NCBI GenBank assembly: GCA_964347945.1
Contig: CAYGAW010000190.1
Span: forward strand, 1-27,918
Length of the DNA stretch: 27,918 nucleotides
Direction of reading: 5' to 3'
DNA from: CAYGAW01 sp964347945
GTDB taxonomy: Bacteria > Chloroflexota > Anaerolineae > UBA7937 > B3-Chlor
Shown piece after piece: positions 1-8,043 of this stretch. The translations under genes and the position numbers were made by a program. Position 1 is the first letter of the stretch. Every line of letters begins with the position of its first letter. The notes under the pieces were generated by a model that did not search any database, was not told where the DNA came from, and was given only the letters and a program-made list of their open reading frames with translations.

Positions 1-83
1 GTCTCATCCTGGTTGCCATGAATTCCTTGGATGTAGGCAATGTCGATGACTTGTCTGATGGATTGCCTTTCCGTGCTTTCCAT
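1..83 (-). CDS. Partial NTF2-like (SnoaL/lumazine-binding-like) protein, N-terminus only
   Basis: Only the first 27 or so codons are in the window; the gene runs off the left edge. The ATG at 83 is preceded by a strong GGAGGAG ribosome site about 6 bases upstream, which fixes the start. The visible residues (MESTERQSIRQVIDIAY, then IQGIHGNQDE) resemble the first helix of NTF2-fold proteins of the putative lumazine-binding/SnoaL type, where a helix ending in a 'Y..G.H.GD' pattern is common. It is the last of a minus-strand series after the cysteine-rich protein and the dipeptidase. With so little sequence the family call is tentative and no function can be given. Confidence 0.45.
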   Translation of the reverse strand, partial: MESTERQSIRQVIDIAYIQGIHGNQDE

Positions 84-253
84 CTACTTCTCCTCCGTTC
101 TACGCTATCGCGTCAGTGAGTCCACAGGGCGCGGTTCGCGAGTCGGCTGATGCCCCTGCAAGAAGGTAACCGTGACACTCGATCCGGGGTTCACTTTGCG
201 ACGCAATGGCGATCCGGTCAGTCGGGCCTCCCTGTGAGACTGCAGCACGCCTA

Positions 254-679
254 TCACACTTGGATCGTGAAACTGCACTGCTCCGCGCCGCGCTTGATGG
301 ACTGCAAGAGCTCGACATCGACAGGATTTGCGGTTACCGTCTCGAACATCTCCTTGAGCCAGCCGCGGGAGCAATAGCAATAGGTGTCGGGCAATCTTGG
401 CGGCCCCTTGGCCACCAGGTGGCAGAGGCACTTGGGGTAGATGACACGGACCACATCGCCGTCGCGTTGTACGTTCCCTTTCCCTATCCATGTCTCCAGA
501 GTCGACAAGAGCTTGGTGAGGTCCCCCTCGCATTTCTCGGCAGCATCAATGGCACTCTCACGAGCGCAGGCCCGTCCGCAGGATTCCATGACGTTGATCT
601 TTGTTTCTTCATCCAGGTGAGCGTCTATGCTCTGCATGAGGTTCGGGACCCACCTCTCGGTGAACTTCTTCTGAGTCAT
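254..679 (-). CDS. Small cysteine-rich protein, DUF6144 / ATC-hydrolase-like
   Basis: The protein has 141 residues and eight cysteines: C34 and C38 in ESCGRAC, C50, C84 and C86 in KCLCH, C101 and C103 in YCYCS, and C135 close to the C-terminus. This arrangement, with a C-terminal 'CYC.RGW...F' block and a terminal 'G...C.F.I', is what I recall of DUF6144 and related L-2-amino-thiazoline-4-carboxylate hydrolase-like proteins; the function of these is poorly known. The cysteines suggest metal or Fe-S binding, which is inference. I chose the ATG at 679 over the one at 688 because AGGAG lies 9 bases before it, whereas the same AGGAG abuts the upstream ATG with no spacer. It sits 75 bases downstream of the dipeptidase gene. 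Confidence 0.6.
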   Translation of the reverse strand: MTQKKFTERWVPNLMQSIDAHLDEETKINVMESCGRACARESAIDAAEKCEGDLTKLLSTLETWIGKGNVQRDGDVVRVIYPKCLCHLVAKGPPRLPDTYCYCSRGWLKEMFETVTANPVDVELLQSIKRGAEQCSFTIQV

Positions 680-753
680 CTTTCGCATCTCCTATGCGAC
701 ATGGTGTCGGTCCTCATGCTGGCTTGCGTGTGCTCGCCTCTCCTGGCAGCGAA

Positions 754-1845
754 TTAATCATCCCAGGTGTCTCGAAGCACGCGAATCCAATTTTCGTGGG
801 TCAGCTTGCGCAAAGCATGCTCGTCATACCCGTGCTCGCGCAGCAATCCAAGGAGTCTGGGAAATCCCGTGACATCCCCCATCCCTTCCGGTATGGTGGC
901 GCCATCGAAGTCAGAACCGAAGGCGACGTGGTCGATTCCGATGCGCTCAGCAATGTAGTCAACGTGACTTACGACTGCCGTCAGCGGCGCGTCTCCTTCG
1001 AGTCTGCGGTGGGGGTACAGATCATAGATGGAGAAAGTGATCCCCACTACCCCCTCTGAATGACCGATGGCCTCCAGTTGCTCATCAGTTAGGTTGCGTG
1101 TCCTTGGCACAAGGGCATGGGCCGCGGTATGCGTTGCCACCAGCGGGGCATCGGACAGCCTTGCCGCGTCCCAGAAGCCCCGTTGGTTGAGGTGTGACAG
1201 GTCGAGCATTATGCCCAGCTCGTTGCACGCCCGCACCAGTTCCCGACCGGCCAGAGTCAAGCCTGGTCCAATGTCCGGAGAGGCAGGGAATCTGAATGGG
1301 ACACCCCAACCGAAGGCGTTGGGCCGACTCCAGGTGATGCCAAGGGACCGCAAACCCCGTTGGTAGAACTCTTCGAGATTGTGCAAATTGTGATCTATCG
1401 CCTCGGCCCCCTCGAAGTGTAGTACTGCCGCCAGTACATCCTTGCCCAGACAATCAACCAATTCTTGGACGTTTTTCACAACCTTGACGGCACCCTTGGA
1501 GGCGCTCTCGAGGTCGAAGAGAGCGGTGACTACCTCTTTGGCGAATGCATAGGCGTATTCGGAATCTATGGGATCGGCGTACTTCACCTCGTACCCGTCT
1601 TCTGTCGTGGTGATTCGACTAGGGTCGGGCGGCCCTGAAAGGTCTTGCGTGGGGGAGGGAACGAAGACAGCGAATAACCCACCACCATATCCAGCTTCAC
1701 GAGCGCGGGGGAGATCGAGATGGCCCTTCTCACTCCGGGAGAAGAACGAGCGCCCCCCGCCACGCTCTGGTAGGTGTAAGCTTAGCAACGTGTCATTGTG
1801 GCCGTCGAAGATTGGCATCTTGCCGACATCAGAGTGTAGTGACAT
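754..1845 (-). CDS. Membrane dipeptidase (renal dipeptidase family, peptidase M19)
   Basis: A 363-residue zinc dipeptidase of the amidohydrolase-type TIM-barrel fold, which hydrolyses dipeptides, including some with D-residues. The metal ligands of the family can be placed: H16 and D18 in FDGHNDT, E145 in HFEGAEA, H218 in LDLSH, H239 in ATHTAAH, and D312 in FGSDFDG. Length is normal for bacterial M19 enzymes. No signal peptide is visible, so it is probably cytoplasmic despite the family name. The ATG at 1845 has an AGGAG site six bases upstream. It lies 90 bases downstream of ruvC on the same strand and could be read through from it, but no clear promoter was found in the gap. Confidence 0.93.
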   Translation of the reverse strand: MSLHSDVGKMPIFDGHNDTLLSLHLPERGGGRSFFSRSEKGHLDLPRAREAGYGGGLFAVFVPSPTQDLSGPPDPSRITTTEDGYEVKYADPIDSEYAYAFAKEVVTALFDLESASKGAVKVVKNVQELVDCLGKDVLAAVLHFEGAEAIDHNLHNLEEFYQRGLRSLGITWSRPNAFGWGVPFRFPASPDIGPGLTLAGRELVRACNELGIMLDLSHLNQRGFWDAARLSDAPLVATHTAAHALVPRTRNLTDEQLEAIGHSEGVVGITFSIYDLYPHRRLEGDAPLTAVVSHVDYIAERIGIDHVAFGSDFDGATIPEGMGDVTGFPRLLGLLREHGYDEHALRKLTHENWIRVLRDTWDD

Positions 1846-1935
1846 TCCGTTCTCCTACAAAGGGCTACCTGTAGCTGGCCACGGGCTGCTAATCTGCCCG
1901 CCGCTCAAGACGAGGCACACCATCATCTGCAGGAT

Positions 1936-2442
1936 CTAGCGGTTGCCTTCTTCTGCCGCCAGCATGGCCTCCAGGCGTGCGGAGTGGATATGGCAGATCG
2001 CCACCGCTATGGCATCCGCGGCGTCGTCGGGCTGGGGGACGGAGTCGAGGCGCAAGAGCATTTTTACCAGTTGCTGGATCTGATCTTTGGTGGCGCGGCC
2101 GTAGCCGACGACAGATTGCTTCACTTCAAGGGGGGTGTATTCATGGAAGGGTATCCCCGCCTCGGCAATTGCCAGGAGAGCCACGCCCCGCGCCTGCCCG
2201 ACGCTGAGGGCCGTCTTGACATTCTTGCTGAAGAACAGCGTTTCCACCGCGACAGCGTCGGGGTGGTGCTGGGAGACGATCTCTCCGAGTTCGCGATGGA
2301 TGGTCTGGAGCCTCTGGGGCAGAGGGATGTCGTGCGACGTGTCGACTGTGCCGTAGTCCACCAAGATCAGGTCGTCGCCTTGTTTCCTCACCGCTCCCCA
2401 GCCGGTAATGGCTGTGCCGGGATCGATGCCCAGGACTAGCAT
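1936..2442 (-). CDS. ruvC: Holliday junction resolvase RuvC
   Basis: A crossover-junction endonuclease that cuts four-way DNA junctions during recombination repair. The 168-residue protein has the RNase H-like fold signature GIDPGT with catalytic D7, then E67 in VETLFF, and D140 and D143 in DDAADAIA, matching the four acidic residues of the E. coli enzyme. Length is normal. Its ATG lies 16 bases after the yebC stop codon, with GAGGG upstream, so the two genes are probably co-transcribed. In many bacteria yebC-ruvC is followed by ruvA and ruvB; here the next gene is a dipeptidase instead. Confidence 0.96.
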   Translation of the reverse strand: MLVLGIDPGTAITGWGAVRKQGDDLILVDYGTVDTSHDIPLPQRLQTIHRELGEIVSQHHPDAVAVETLFFSKNVKTALSVGQARGVALLAIAEAGIPFHEYTPLEVKQSVVGYGRATKDQIQQLVKMLLRLDSVPQPDDAADAIAVAICHIHSARLEAMLAAEEGNR

Positions 2443-2458
2443 GGTGATCCCTCAGTGC

Positions 2459-3217
2459 TCATGCCTGCGCTTCTTCGTACTTGACAACCAACTCGGGTGA
2501 GAGGAAGAGGTTCGTGTAGACTTGCTGCACATCATCCAGTTCCTCCAGCATCTCGATGATGCGCATCACTTTGAAGGTATCCGATTCGTCTAGTTCGGCC
2601 ATCGCCTTGGGGGTCATGATGAGTTCCGCCGTGCTGAAGGAGACTCCCGTGCCTTCCAAGGCTTCCTTCACGTTCTGGAAGTCCTTGGTTTGAGTGTATA
2701 CCTCAAGGGTGTTGTCATCGATGTTGACGTCAACGGCCCCCGCGTCGATGGCGAGCAACGCCAACTCCTCCGCATCTTCTTCTCCAACCTCGGCGATGAT
2801 GAAGCCCTGCTGGTCGAAGAGATAGCTCACGGCGCCGGTTTCAGCCAGTTTGCCGCCCTGCCGGGTGAGGATGCGGCGGATGTCGGCAACGGCTCGGTTG
2901 CGGTTGTCCGTCACGGTGTCCAGGAGGAGGGCGATGCCGTTGGGGGCGTAGCCTTCGTACATCACTTCCTCCAGGACTTCGCCCTTCAACTCGCCGGTGC
3001 CCCGCTTGATGGCCCGCTCGATGTTCTCCTTGGGCATGTTGGCCTGCTTGGCCTTGTCCATGACTAGGCGCAGCCGGAAGTTGACATCCGGATCCCCCCC
3101 GCCTTCCCGGGCGGCGATGGTGATCTCGCGGGCGATTCTGGTGAAGAGCTGCCCTCTCTTGGCGTCTGTAGCTGCCTTCTTGCGCTTTATCGTGGACCAC
3201 TTGGAGTGTCCAGACAT
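2459..3217 (-). CDS. yebC: YebC/PmpR family protein (TACO1-like)
   Basis: The 252-residue protein begins MSGHSKWSTIKRKKAATDAK, the hallmark N-terminus of the YebC/TACO1 family. Members have been described as transcriptional regulators, and more recently as translation factors that relieve ribosome stalling. The central FxYEGYAPNG-type block (VMYEGYAPNGIALL) and an acidic C-terminal third are also present. The frame stays open upstream, but the extra sequence is low-complexity antisense of the DUF72 gene. The ATG at 3217 has a strong GGAGGTGATGAG leader and matches the family start. The stop codon of the DUF72 gene lies four bases upstream and overlaps this ribosome site, suggesting translational coupling. 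Confidence 0.95.
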   Translation of the reverse strand: MSGHSKWSTIKRKKAATDAKRGQLFTRIAREITIAAREGGGDPDVNFRLRLVMDKAKQANMPKENIERAIKRGTGELKGEVLEEVMYEGYAPNGIALLLDTVTDNRNRAVADIRRILTRQGGKLAETGAVSYLFDQQGFIIAEVGEEDAEELALLAIDAGAVDVNIDDNTLEVYTQTKDFQNVKEALEGTGVSFSTAELIMTPKAMAELDESDTFKVMRIIEMLEELDDVQQVYTNLFLSPELVVKYEEAQA

Positions 3218-3221
3218 CTCA

Positions 3222-4007
3222 TCACCTCCTCGGTTCGAAGCCAGTAAGGAGCATCTGTAGCTGTCGCGCGGTCTGCACCGCCTGACCCTGCCAGTGATTG
3301 TTGGCGAAGACGAAGGTCTTCTCCGCTTCCTCGTCCAGCTTGCGAATCTTGGGCACCCATTCCTCCAGTTCCTCGTCGCTGTAGGTGTAGTCGTACCTCT
3401 CCCAGGCTTCGTCGTGCTGCCACCACTTCTTGGCGTTGCGACCGTGGAAGCGAACGTAGGCGATGGCACTGGTAGCCACAGCGATAGGGGGGATGAGGCT
3501 CTTGAAACGCGGCTGGTCGACGCAGCAGAAACCGAGATCATGCTCCCGCAAGAAGTCGAAAGTCTCATCACTAATCCAGTCGCGGTTACGGAACTCGATG
3601 ACCGTGGGTAGGTCACCCAAGTGCTGACGAAGGAAGCGGAGGTAGTCCATACCCTCTTCGTCGGGCCGAAAGGACCAGGGGAACTGAGCGAGGATACAGC
3701 CGAACTTGCCTGTTTCCAGGAGTGGCTCCAGCGAGTCCACGAACTCGGTAAAGATCTCCTTGCTGCCCTGCCGGTTGTGGGTCATGTCCTGGTGAGCCTT
3801 GACAGTGAACGTGAACTCCTTCGGGGTCTTGGCTGCCATTCGCTGCAGGGTCGAGGCTGCCGGCACCCGGTAGTAGGAGAAGTTCAGCTCCGTGACGTTG
3901 AAATCGCGAGCGTAAAACTCCAGAAACTGCTGGCGCGGGAGTCCCTCTGGGTAGTAGGGACCGACCCAATCCTTGTAGGAGAAGCCACTGGTGCCAAAGT
4001 AGATCAT
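3222..4007 (-). CDS. DUF72 family protein (YecE-like TIM barrel)
   Basis: The 261-residue protein opens with IYFGTSGFSYKDWVG and YPEGLP, followed by ELNFSYYRVP and FTVKAHQDMTH, the standard motif order of DUF72 (YecE) proteins. The family adopts a TIM-barrel-like fold; its reaction is not established. The C-terminal FANNHWQGQAVQTA segment matches the conserved 'NNH..G.A..NA' ending. It is encoded immediately upstream of yebC, with only four bases between stop and start, and 90 bases downstream of infA. The start is the only sensible ATG before the conserved N-terminal motif; its ribosome site (AGGTTGACAG) is modest. Confidence 0.92.
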   Translation of the reverse strand: MIYFGTSGFSYKDWVGPYYPEGLPRQQFLEFYARDFNVTELNFSYYRVPAASTLQRMAAKTPKEFTFTVKAHQDMTHNRQGSKEIFTEFVDSLEPLLETGKFGCILAQFPWSFRPDEEGMDYLRFLRQHLGDLPTVIEFRNRDWISDETFDFLREHDLGFCCVDQPRFKSLIPPIAVATSAIAYVRFHGRNAKKWWQHDEAWERYDYTYSDEELEEWVPKIRKLDEEAEKTFVFANNHWQGQAVQTARQLQMLLTGFEPRR

Positions 4008-4022
4008 CTGTCAACCTAGTGC

Positions 4023-4044
4023 CAACGGGAGTCTTCCTCCGTTG
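4023..4044. repeat. Imperfect inverted repeat between infA and the DUF72 gene
   Basis: CAACGG and AG pair with CT and CCGTTG around a TCTTC loop, with one unpaired G (4029): eight pairs in total. It lies in the 90-base gap on the minus strand between the infA stop and the DUF72 start. No T-run follows, so it is not a clear intrinsic terminator; it could be an mRNA stem between operon segments. Confidence 0.4.
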
Positions 4045-4097
4045 AGGGGTCGGCGGCCGCTGCGGCGTTGCACGGAGAACACGTACGCGCTGCGCCG

Positions 4098-4346
4098 TTA
4101 CTTCTTATAGCGATACAGGATCCGACCCCTGGTGGGATCATAGGGAGATAACTCCACGAGTACTCTATCGCCCAGGAGGATGCGAATGTAGTACTTCCTC
4201 ATCTTCCCGGAGATGTGAGCCAGTACCTCAGGTCCGCTGTCAAGCTGGACGCGGAACATGGCGTTCGGCAAAGCCTTCACCACCACGCCCTCGGCCTGGA
4301 TACCTTTTGTCTTCTTGGTTCTGTCTTCCGTTTCCTTCTTTGCCAT
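4098..4346 (-). CDS. infA: Translation initiation factor IF-1
   Basis: An OB-fold factor that binds the ribosomal A site during initiation. The core EGVVVKALPNAMFRVQLDSG, then VLAHISGKMRKYYIRILLGD, then a PYDPTRGRI ending, is diagnostic. The protein is 82 residues, about ten longer than usual, because of a charged lysine-rich N-terminal extension (MAKKETEDRTKKTKGIQ). The ATG at 4346 has a GAGGAGAG ribosome site about six bases upstream; the longer open frame to 4457 overlaps the ftsK 3' end and is not supported. The gene starts 22 bases after ftsK rather than in the usual ribosomal-protein cluster. Confidence 0.95.
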   Translation of the reverse strand: MAKKETEDRTKKTKGIQAEGVVVKALPNAMFRVQLDSGPEVLAHISGKMRKYYIRILLGDRVLVELSPYDPTRGRILYRYKK

Positions 4347-4368
4347 ACACTCTCCTCTTGTCCGGCGC

Positions 4369-6582
4369 TCAAAGCTCCTGATTCCAATCCTCCATCTGTT
4401 CGTCCTCCTCCAGAATGAGCACCTCTCGTTGCCGTCCCCCAGACACAGGAGGGCCAACGATCCCCTCTTCCTCCAACTGGTCCATGAGCCTAGCTGCTCT
4501 CGGATAGCCTATGCGTAGCCGTCGCTGCAATAGCGACGTGGACGCACGTCTCTGCCCCCTCAAGAGATCGATGGCTTCCTCTAGTAGTTCATCGCGGCCT
4601 TCTGTACCGGCAATACGCTCTATCTTCCCCCATGGGGGAGAGGCCTCTTCGGCAGACAACGCAGAATCCTTCCAGAATCGGACAACTTCGCTTATCTCCT
4701 GGTCGGACACAAAGCAGCCCTGCAAGCGCACCAGCTTCGACGAGTCGGGTGCCATGTAGAGCATGTCTCCGTGTCCCAGCAACGCCTCTGCCCCTGCGGT
4801 GTCCAGGACCACCCGGGAATCCACCTGAGACGTCACGGCAAAGGAGATCCGGGCGGGGAAGTTGGCCTTGATCAGACCCGTGACCACATCGACGGAAGGG
4901 CGTTGGGTAGCGATGACCAGGTGTATCCCTGTGGCGCGCGACATCTGGGCCAGGCGGCAGATGATTCGTTCCACTTCATCTGGAGCCATCATCATCAAAT
5001 CGGCTAGTTCATCGATGGCCACCACAATGTAGGGCAGGGGCTCCTCGTAAGGGGGCAATTTCTCGTAGTTGTAGTCGTCGATGTTGCGGGCGGCAGCCTT
5101 GGAGAGTATCGCGTAGCGCCTGTCCATCTCCGCCATCACCCAGCGGAGCGCGTGCAGCACCTCTTCCATGTCCGTGACGACAGGCGCCGCCAGGTGAGGA
5201 AGACCGTTGAAATGGATCAACTCCACGGTCTTGGGATCTATCATCACCAGCTTCAACCGCTCCGGCGAGTTGTTGAACAGAAGGCAGGTCACAGCAGAGT
5301 TGATGCACACGCTCTTTCCGGAACCGGTGGCGCCGGCGATGAGCAGGTGAGGCATCATCTCCAGGGTGGCCACGACTGCCCGTCCCGATACATCCCGGCC
5401 CAGTGCGATTTTGAGCGGGGAGTCCAGCTGCTGAAACTCCTCCGATTCCATGACTGACCGCAGCGCCACCAGGGAGATTCTATCGTTAGGAACCTCGATC
5501 CCCACCACCGGTCGGCCGGGAACCGGCGCCTCGATGCGGATGGGCGCGGCAGCCAGGGCCAGAGCCAGGTCCTTGGACAGAGAGCTGATCTTGCTGACCC
5601 GCACCTTTCTGGAGGTGGGTTCTCCATCCGGCCCTTTGCGTTCGACGTATCCCGGCTCGACCCCGAACTGCGTGACGGTGGGGCCCTGGTTGACCTCCAC
5701 CACCTTGGCCGGGACGCCGAAACTGGTCAAGGTCTCTTCGATGATGCTCAGCTTGCGGCGCACTTCCGCTTCACTCAGGGCCTCCAGCGAGGTCTTCTCG
5801 AGGAGATCCAAGGAAGGGAGTCGATCCTCCTTCTCCCTCACGCGTCTTGGCGGGCGCGCGACCTGCGTCGGCGATGGCGAGGCAACCACCAGTGGTTCTT
5901 CCTCTACTGCGACGGTGGGCGGCTCTTCGGAAATCGGGCGAGGCCGTTCTTCCGGGGCCTCCACTTCCCTTCTCAGGCTGTCCAAGCGGGGAGCGAGGTA
6001 CTCTTGGTACAGCGATGCTATGTCTTGGACCAGGGCAGATCCTCTATCCCGTATCTCGGAGGGTGAGAGGTTGATCACGAGGATGACGCTAGCAATCAAG
6101 GCTGTGAGCAGCACCAGGAAGGCTCCGATGTCTCCCAGAGACGCATACAGCGCGGTGCTGATTGCCCATCCTAGATAGCCACCACCCCGCCCCTCCTGCG
6201 CCAGGCGGAGGGGGTCTGGGTAGAAGAAATGAAGGAGGCCCAGCAACGTCCCAAAGAGGAGCACCATGCCCAAAATCCTCAGGCGTCGAATCTCCAGCAG
6301 GGACTTGAGGTTGCGGAGCAGGAGAACGATGCCTATGGCGATCATGGCCAGGGCGACCAGGAAAGCTCCCCACCCGAAAGCCCGCCGCAGAAGCATGGAC
6401 CAACTATCGATGAGCAGCCCTCGGGCGTGACTCACCGAGAGCAGGTTCAGCAACGTGATTCCACCCAAAGCCATCAGCAACAGGCTGACGATCTCTTCCC
6501 GCAGCCGGGAGTCCACACTGATGCGGAACCGCCTCCAAAACGGGGTCTTCTTGGATTTTGAAGTCTTCCGTGCCATGCGCAT
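4369..6582 (-). CDS. ftsK: DNA translocase FtsK/SpoIIIE
   Basis: A membrane-anchored ATP-driven DNA pump that moves chromosome ends through the closing septum. The 737-residue protein has about four membrane segments between residues 30 and 172, a proline/acid-rich linker (about 205-250), an alpha/beta motor (about 265-640) with Walker A GATGSGKS at 417-424 and Walker B VVAIDELADL with D524/E525, and a C-terminal winged-helix gamma domain (about 660-720) that in homologues reads KOPS-type sequences. Two start codons (6582 and 6576) are possible; neither has a strong ribosome site. A good promoter lies about 128 bases upstream, and infA follows in the same unit. Confidence 0.95.
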   Translation of the reverse strand: MRMARKTSKSKKTPFWRRFRISVDSRLREEIVSLLLMALGGITLLNLLSVSHARGLLIDSWSMLLRRAFGWGAFLVALAMIAIGIVLLLRNLKSLLEIRRLRILGMVLLFGTLLGLLHFFYPDPLRLAQEGRGGGYLGWAISTALYASLGDIGAFLVLLTALIASVILVINLSPSEIRDRGSALVQDIASLYQEYLAPRLDSLRREVEAPEERPRPISEEPPTVAVEEEPLVVASPSPTQVARPPRRVREKEDRLPSLDLLEKTSLEALSEAEVRRKLSIIEETLTSFGVPAKVVEVNQGPTVTQFGVEPGYVERKGPDGEPTSRKVRVSKISSLSKDLALALAAAPIRIEAPVPGRPVVGIEVPNDRISLVALRSVMESEEFQQLDSPLKIALGRDVSGRAVVATLEMMPHLLIAGATGSGKSVCINSAVTCLLFNNSPERLKLVMIDPKTVELIHFNGLPHLAAPVVTDMEEVLHALRWVMAEMDRRYAILSKAAARNIDDYNYEKLPPYEEPLPYIVVAIDELADLMMMAPDEVERIICRLAQMSRATGIHLVIATQRPSVDVVTGLIKANFPARISFAVTSQVDSRVVLDTAGAEALLGHGDMLYMAPDSSKLVRLQGCFVSDQEISEVVRFWKDSALSAEEASPPWGKIERIAGTEGRDELLEEAIDLLRGQRRASTSLLQRRLRIGYPRAARLMDQLEEEGIVGPPVSGGRQREVLILEEDEQMEDWNQEL

Positions 6583-6716
6583 CTGCTCTGAGGTGTTTTC
6601 GCCGCTATTGGAGCAGCACCCTGTCCAACCTAGCTTGTTTCGGGTTGAAGACTATGCCGCAAGCCGCGTCTGGCAGGACTATGGCGAGTCAACGCCAGGA
6701 TGCACTCCAATCAACC

Positions 6717-6745
6717 ATTATAAACCAGCTAGGGGTGGTTATCAA
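6717..6745 (-). promoter_or_regulatory. Sigma-70-type promoter of ftsK-infA
   Basis: On the minus strand TTGATA (6745-6740) and TATAAT (6722-6717) are separated by exactly 17 bases. The -35 box overlaps the stop codon (6742-6744) of the upstream TPR-propeller gene. Predicted transcription begins near 6710, giving ftsK a leader of about 128 bases. Confidence 0.75.
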
Positions 6746-7980
6746 GAGGGGTAGACAAGGCAGACCACGCCTTGTCCCTGGATGGCGATCCATTCTGTGG
6801 TGCGACTGGCACATACGGCGCTGATGTGCTGTCCCCACCCTATCTCGCTTCTCTCGACCGTCACTGCGCGTTCGGTGTCTTCTTCCGCGACTGCAACGAT
6901 CGTCAAACCTCGGACCGTGCTGACCAGCAGGCCCTTCACACCAACGGCGATTCCAGTCACCGCCACGTCTGACAGAGGTATTTGTTCGACCTCGTAGGTT
7001 GCTCTGTCGACGATAGCAGTGCCGTCCCTGGTAGCCAGCCAGAGCCGCTGATTGGCGCGTCGCGGGAACAGCTGCAAGCCGTGCACCGGGACAGCGACGT
7101 CGAGCCTCCGAAAGGTCTCCGCCCGGCTGTCAAAGACTGACAGACCCCCACCTTTCCTGATGGCCCCGCACCAGATCAATCTACCATCGACCAACACGCA
7201 GTCCACCTCTTGGGGATCAGGCCCTCCTGGACAGAGGACGGATCTGCCTGTTTTCACATCCAGGACCACGAGGCCCGAATCCGTTCCCAGCCACAGCAAG
7301 CCTCCTTGGATAGCCAGTCCGTTGATCACTTCGGCTTTCAGGCCGCTCTCCCGGGAGTAGCCAGCCCACTCCTCGGCTTCTCTGTTGAACCGACTCAGGC
7401 CTCGATCCGTGCCGAGCCAGACATCGTTCCCATTCAGAAGCACGCATCTCACCGCATCGCTGATCAGACCATCATCTGTGGTGTAGGTCAGCAACTGTTG
7501 GTTCCACAAGGTCAGCCTGGTCGCCCCTCCGTATGGCCCGTATACGAACCAGGCTTCCTCTTGGTCGGCCGCCATCCCATGGACCGCGTCCACAACAAGC
7601 CCGTCAGCGACGGAGTACAGCCTGGACACAGGCTCTTTTGGGAGAGGTGTGGGACCCACGGCACTTTCAGTGATCTCCTCTGTTTCTGGTTGAGGCCGTG
7701 TCGGGGCCTCCTCTCTTGCCAACTCAGTCAGACACAGCGTTTGCCCTCTCCGGGCTTGGGCATTCTCAGGGTCAAGGTCCAGTGCCTTGTCGAAGCAGGC
7801 CAAGGCCTCGTCGTGACTGTTCATCCCAATCAGGGCCGTGCCTTTCAGGGCCCAGGCTTTGGCGTTTTGTGGCTCGGCCCTCAGGACTTCGTCGAAGCAC
7901 TGGATGGCGCTATCGAAGAAGCCAGAATTCAACATGGAAAGGCCATCATCGTACCATTCGGCCGTCGTCTTGGGAGCCAT
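6742..7980 (-). CDS. TPR and beta-propeller (two-component-regulator-propeller-like) protein
   Basis: A 412-residue protein of two parts. Residues 1-85 form two or more tetratricopeptide repeats (DSAIQCFDEVLRAEPQNAKA and DEALACFDKALDLDPENAQA are clear consecutive copies). After a proline/glutamate-rich linker (about 92-118), residues 120-410 contain repeated short units such as VWLGTDRGLSRF, LWLGTDSGLVVL and LWLATRDGTAIV, the blade signature of 'two-component regulator propeller' (ligand-sensor) repeats. No signal peptide, membrane segment, kinase or output domain is visible, so it is probably a cytoplasmic scaffold or sensor; its role is unknown. The ATG at 7980 has GAGAG five bases upstream and lies only 12 bases past a terminator-like hairpin. 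Confidence 0.8.
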   Translation of the reverse strand: MAPKTTAEWYDDGLSMLNSGFFDSAIQCFDEVLRAEPQNAKAWALKGTALIGMNSHDEALACFDKALDLDPENAQARRGQTLCLTELAREEAPTRPQPETEEITESAVGPTPLPKEPVSRLYSVADGLVVDAVHGMAADQEEAWFVYGPYGGATRLTLWNQQLLTYTTDDGLISDAVRCVLLNGNDVWLGTDRGLSRFNREAEEWAGYSRESGLKAEVINGLAIQGGLLWLGTDSGLVVLDVKTGRSVLCPGGPDPQEVDCVLVDGRLIWCGAIRKGGGLSVFDSRAETFRRLDVAVPVHGLQLFPRRANQRLWLATRDGTAIVDRATYEVEQIPLSDVAVTGIAVGVKGLLVSTVRGLTIVAVAEEDTERAVTVERSEIGWGQHISAVCASRTTEWIAIQGQGVVCLVYPS

Positions 7981-7992
7981 GCTACTCTCTGC

Positions 7993-8025
7993 AAAAAAGG
8001 GCCAACCTCTTCCCTTGGTCAGCCC
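7993..8025 (-). terminator. Intrinsic terminator of the tRNA-Lys/tRNA-Thr unit
   Basis: On the minus strand GGGCTGACC (8025-8017) pairs with GGTTGGCCC (8007-7999) over nine pairs including two G-U, with a nine-base loop, and is followed directly by six T residues (7998-7993). It lies 19 bases downstream of tRNA-Thr and 12 bases before the next start codon, so readthrough could feed the TPR-propeller gene. Confidence 0.8.
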
Positions 8026-8043
8026 ACAAAATCACAATTCAGG

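Noticed and set aside
3218..3616. N-terminal extension of yebC
   Set aside because: The extra sequence overlaps the DUF72 gene out of frame, is serine/arginine-rich, and the family start with a strong ribosome site lies at 3217.
4347..4457. N-terminal extension of infA
   Set aside because: It overlaps the end of ftsK and is not part of the IF-1 family; the ATG at 4346 has its own ribosome site.
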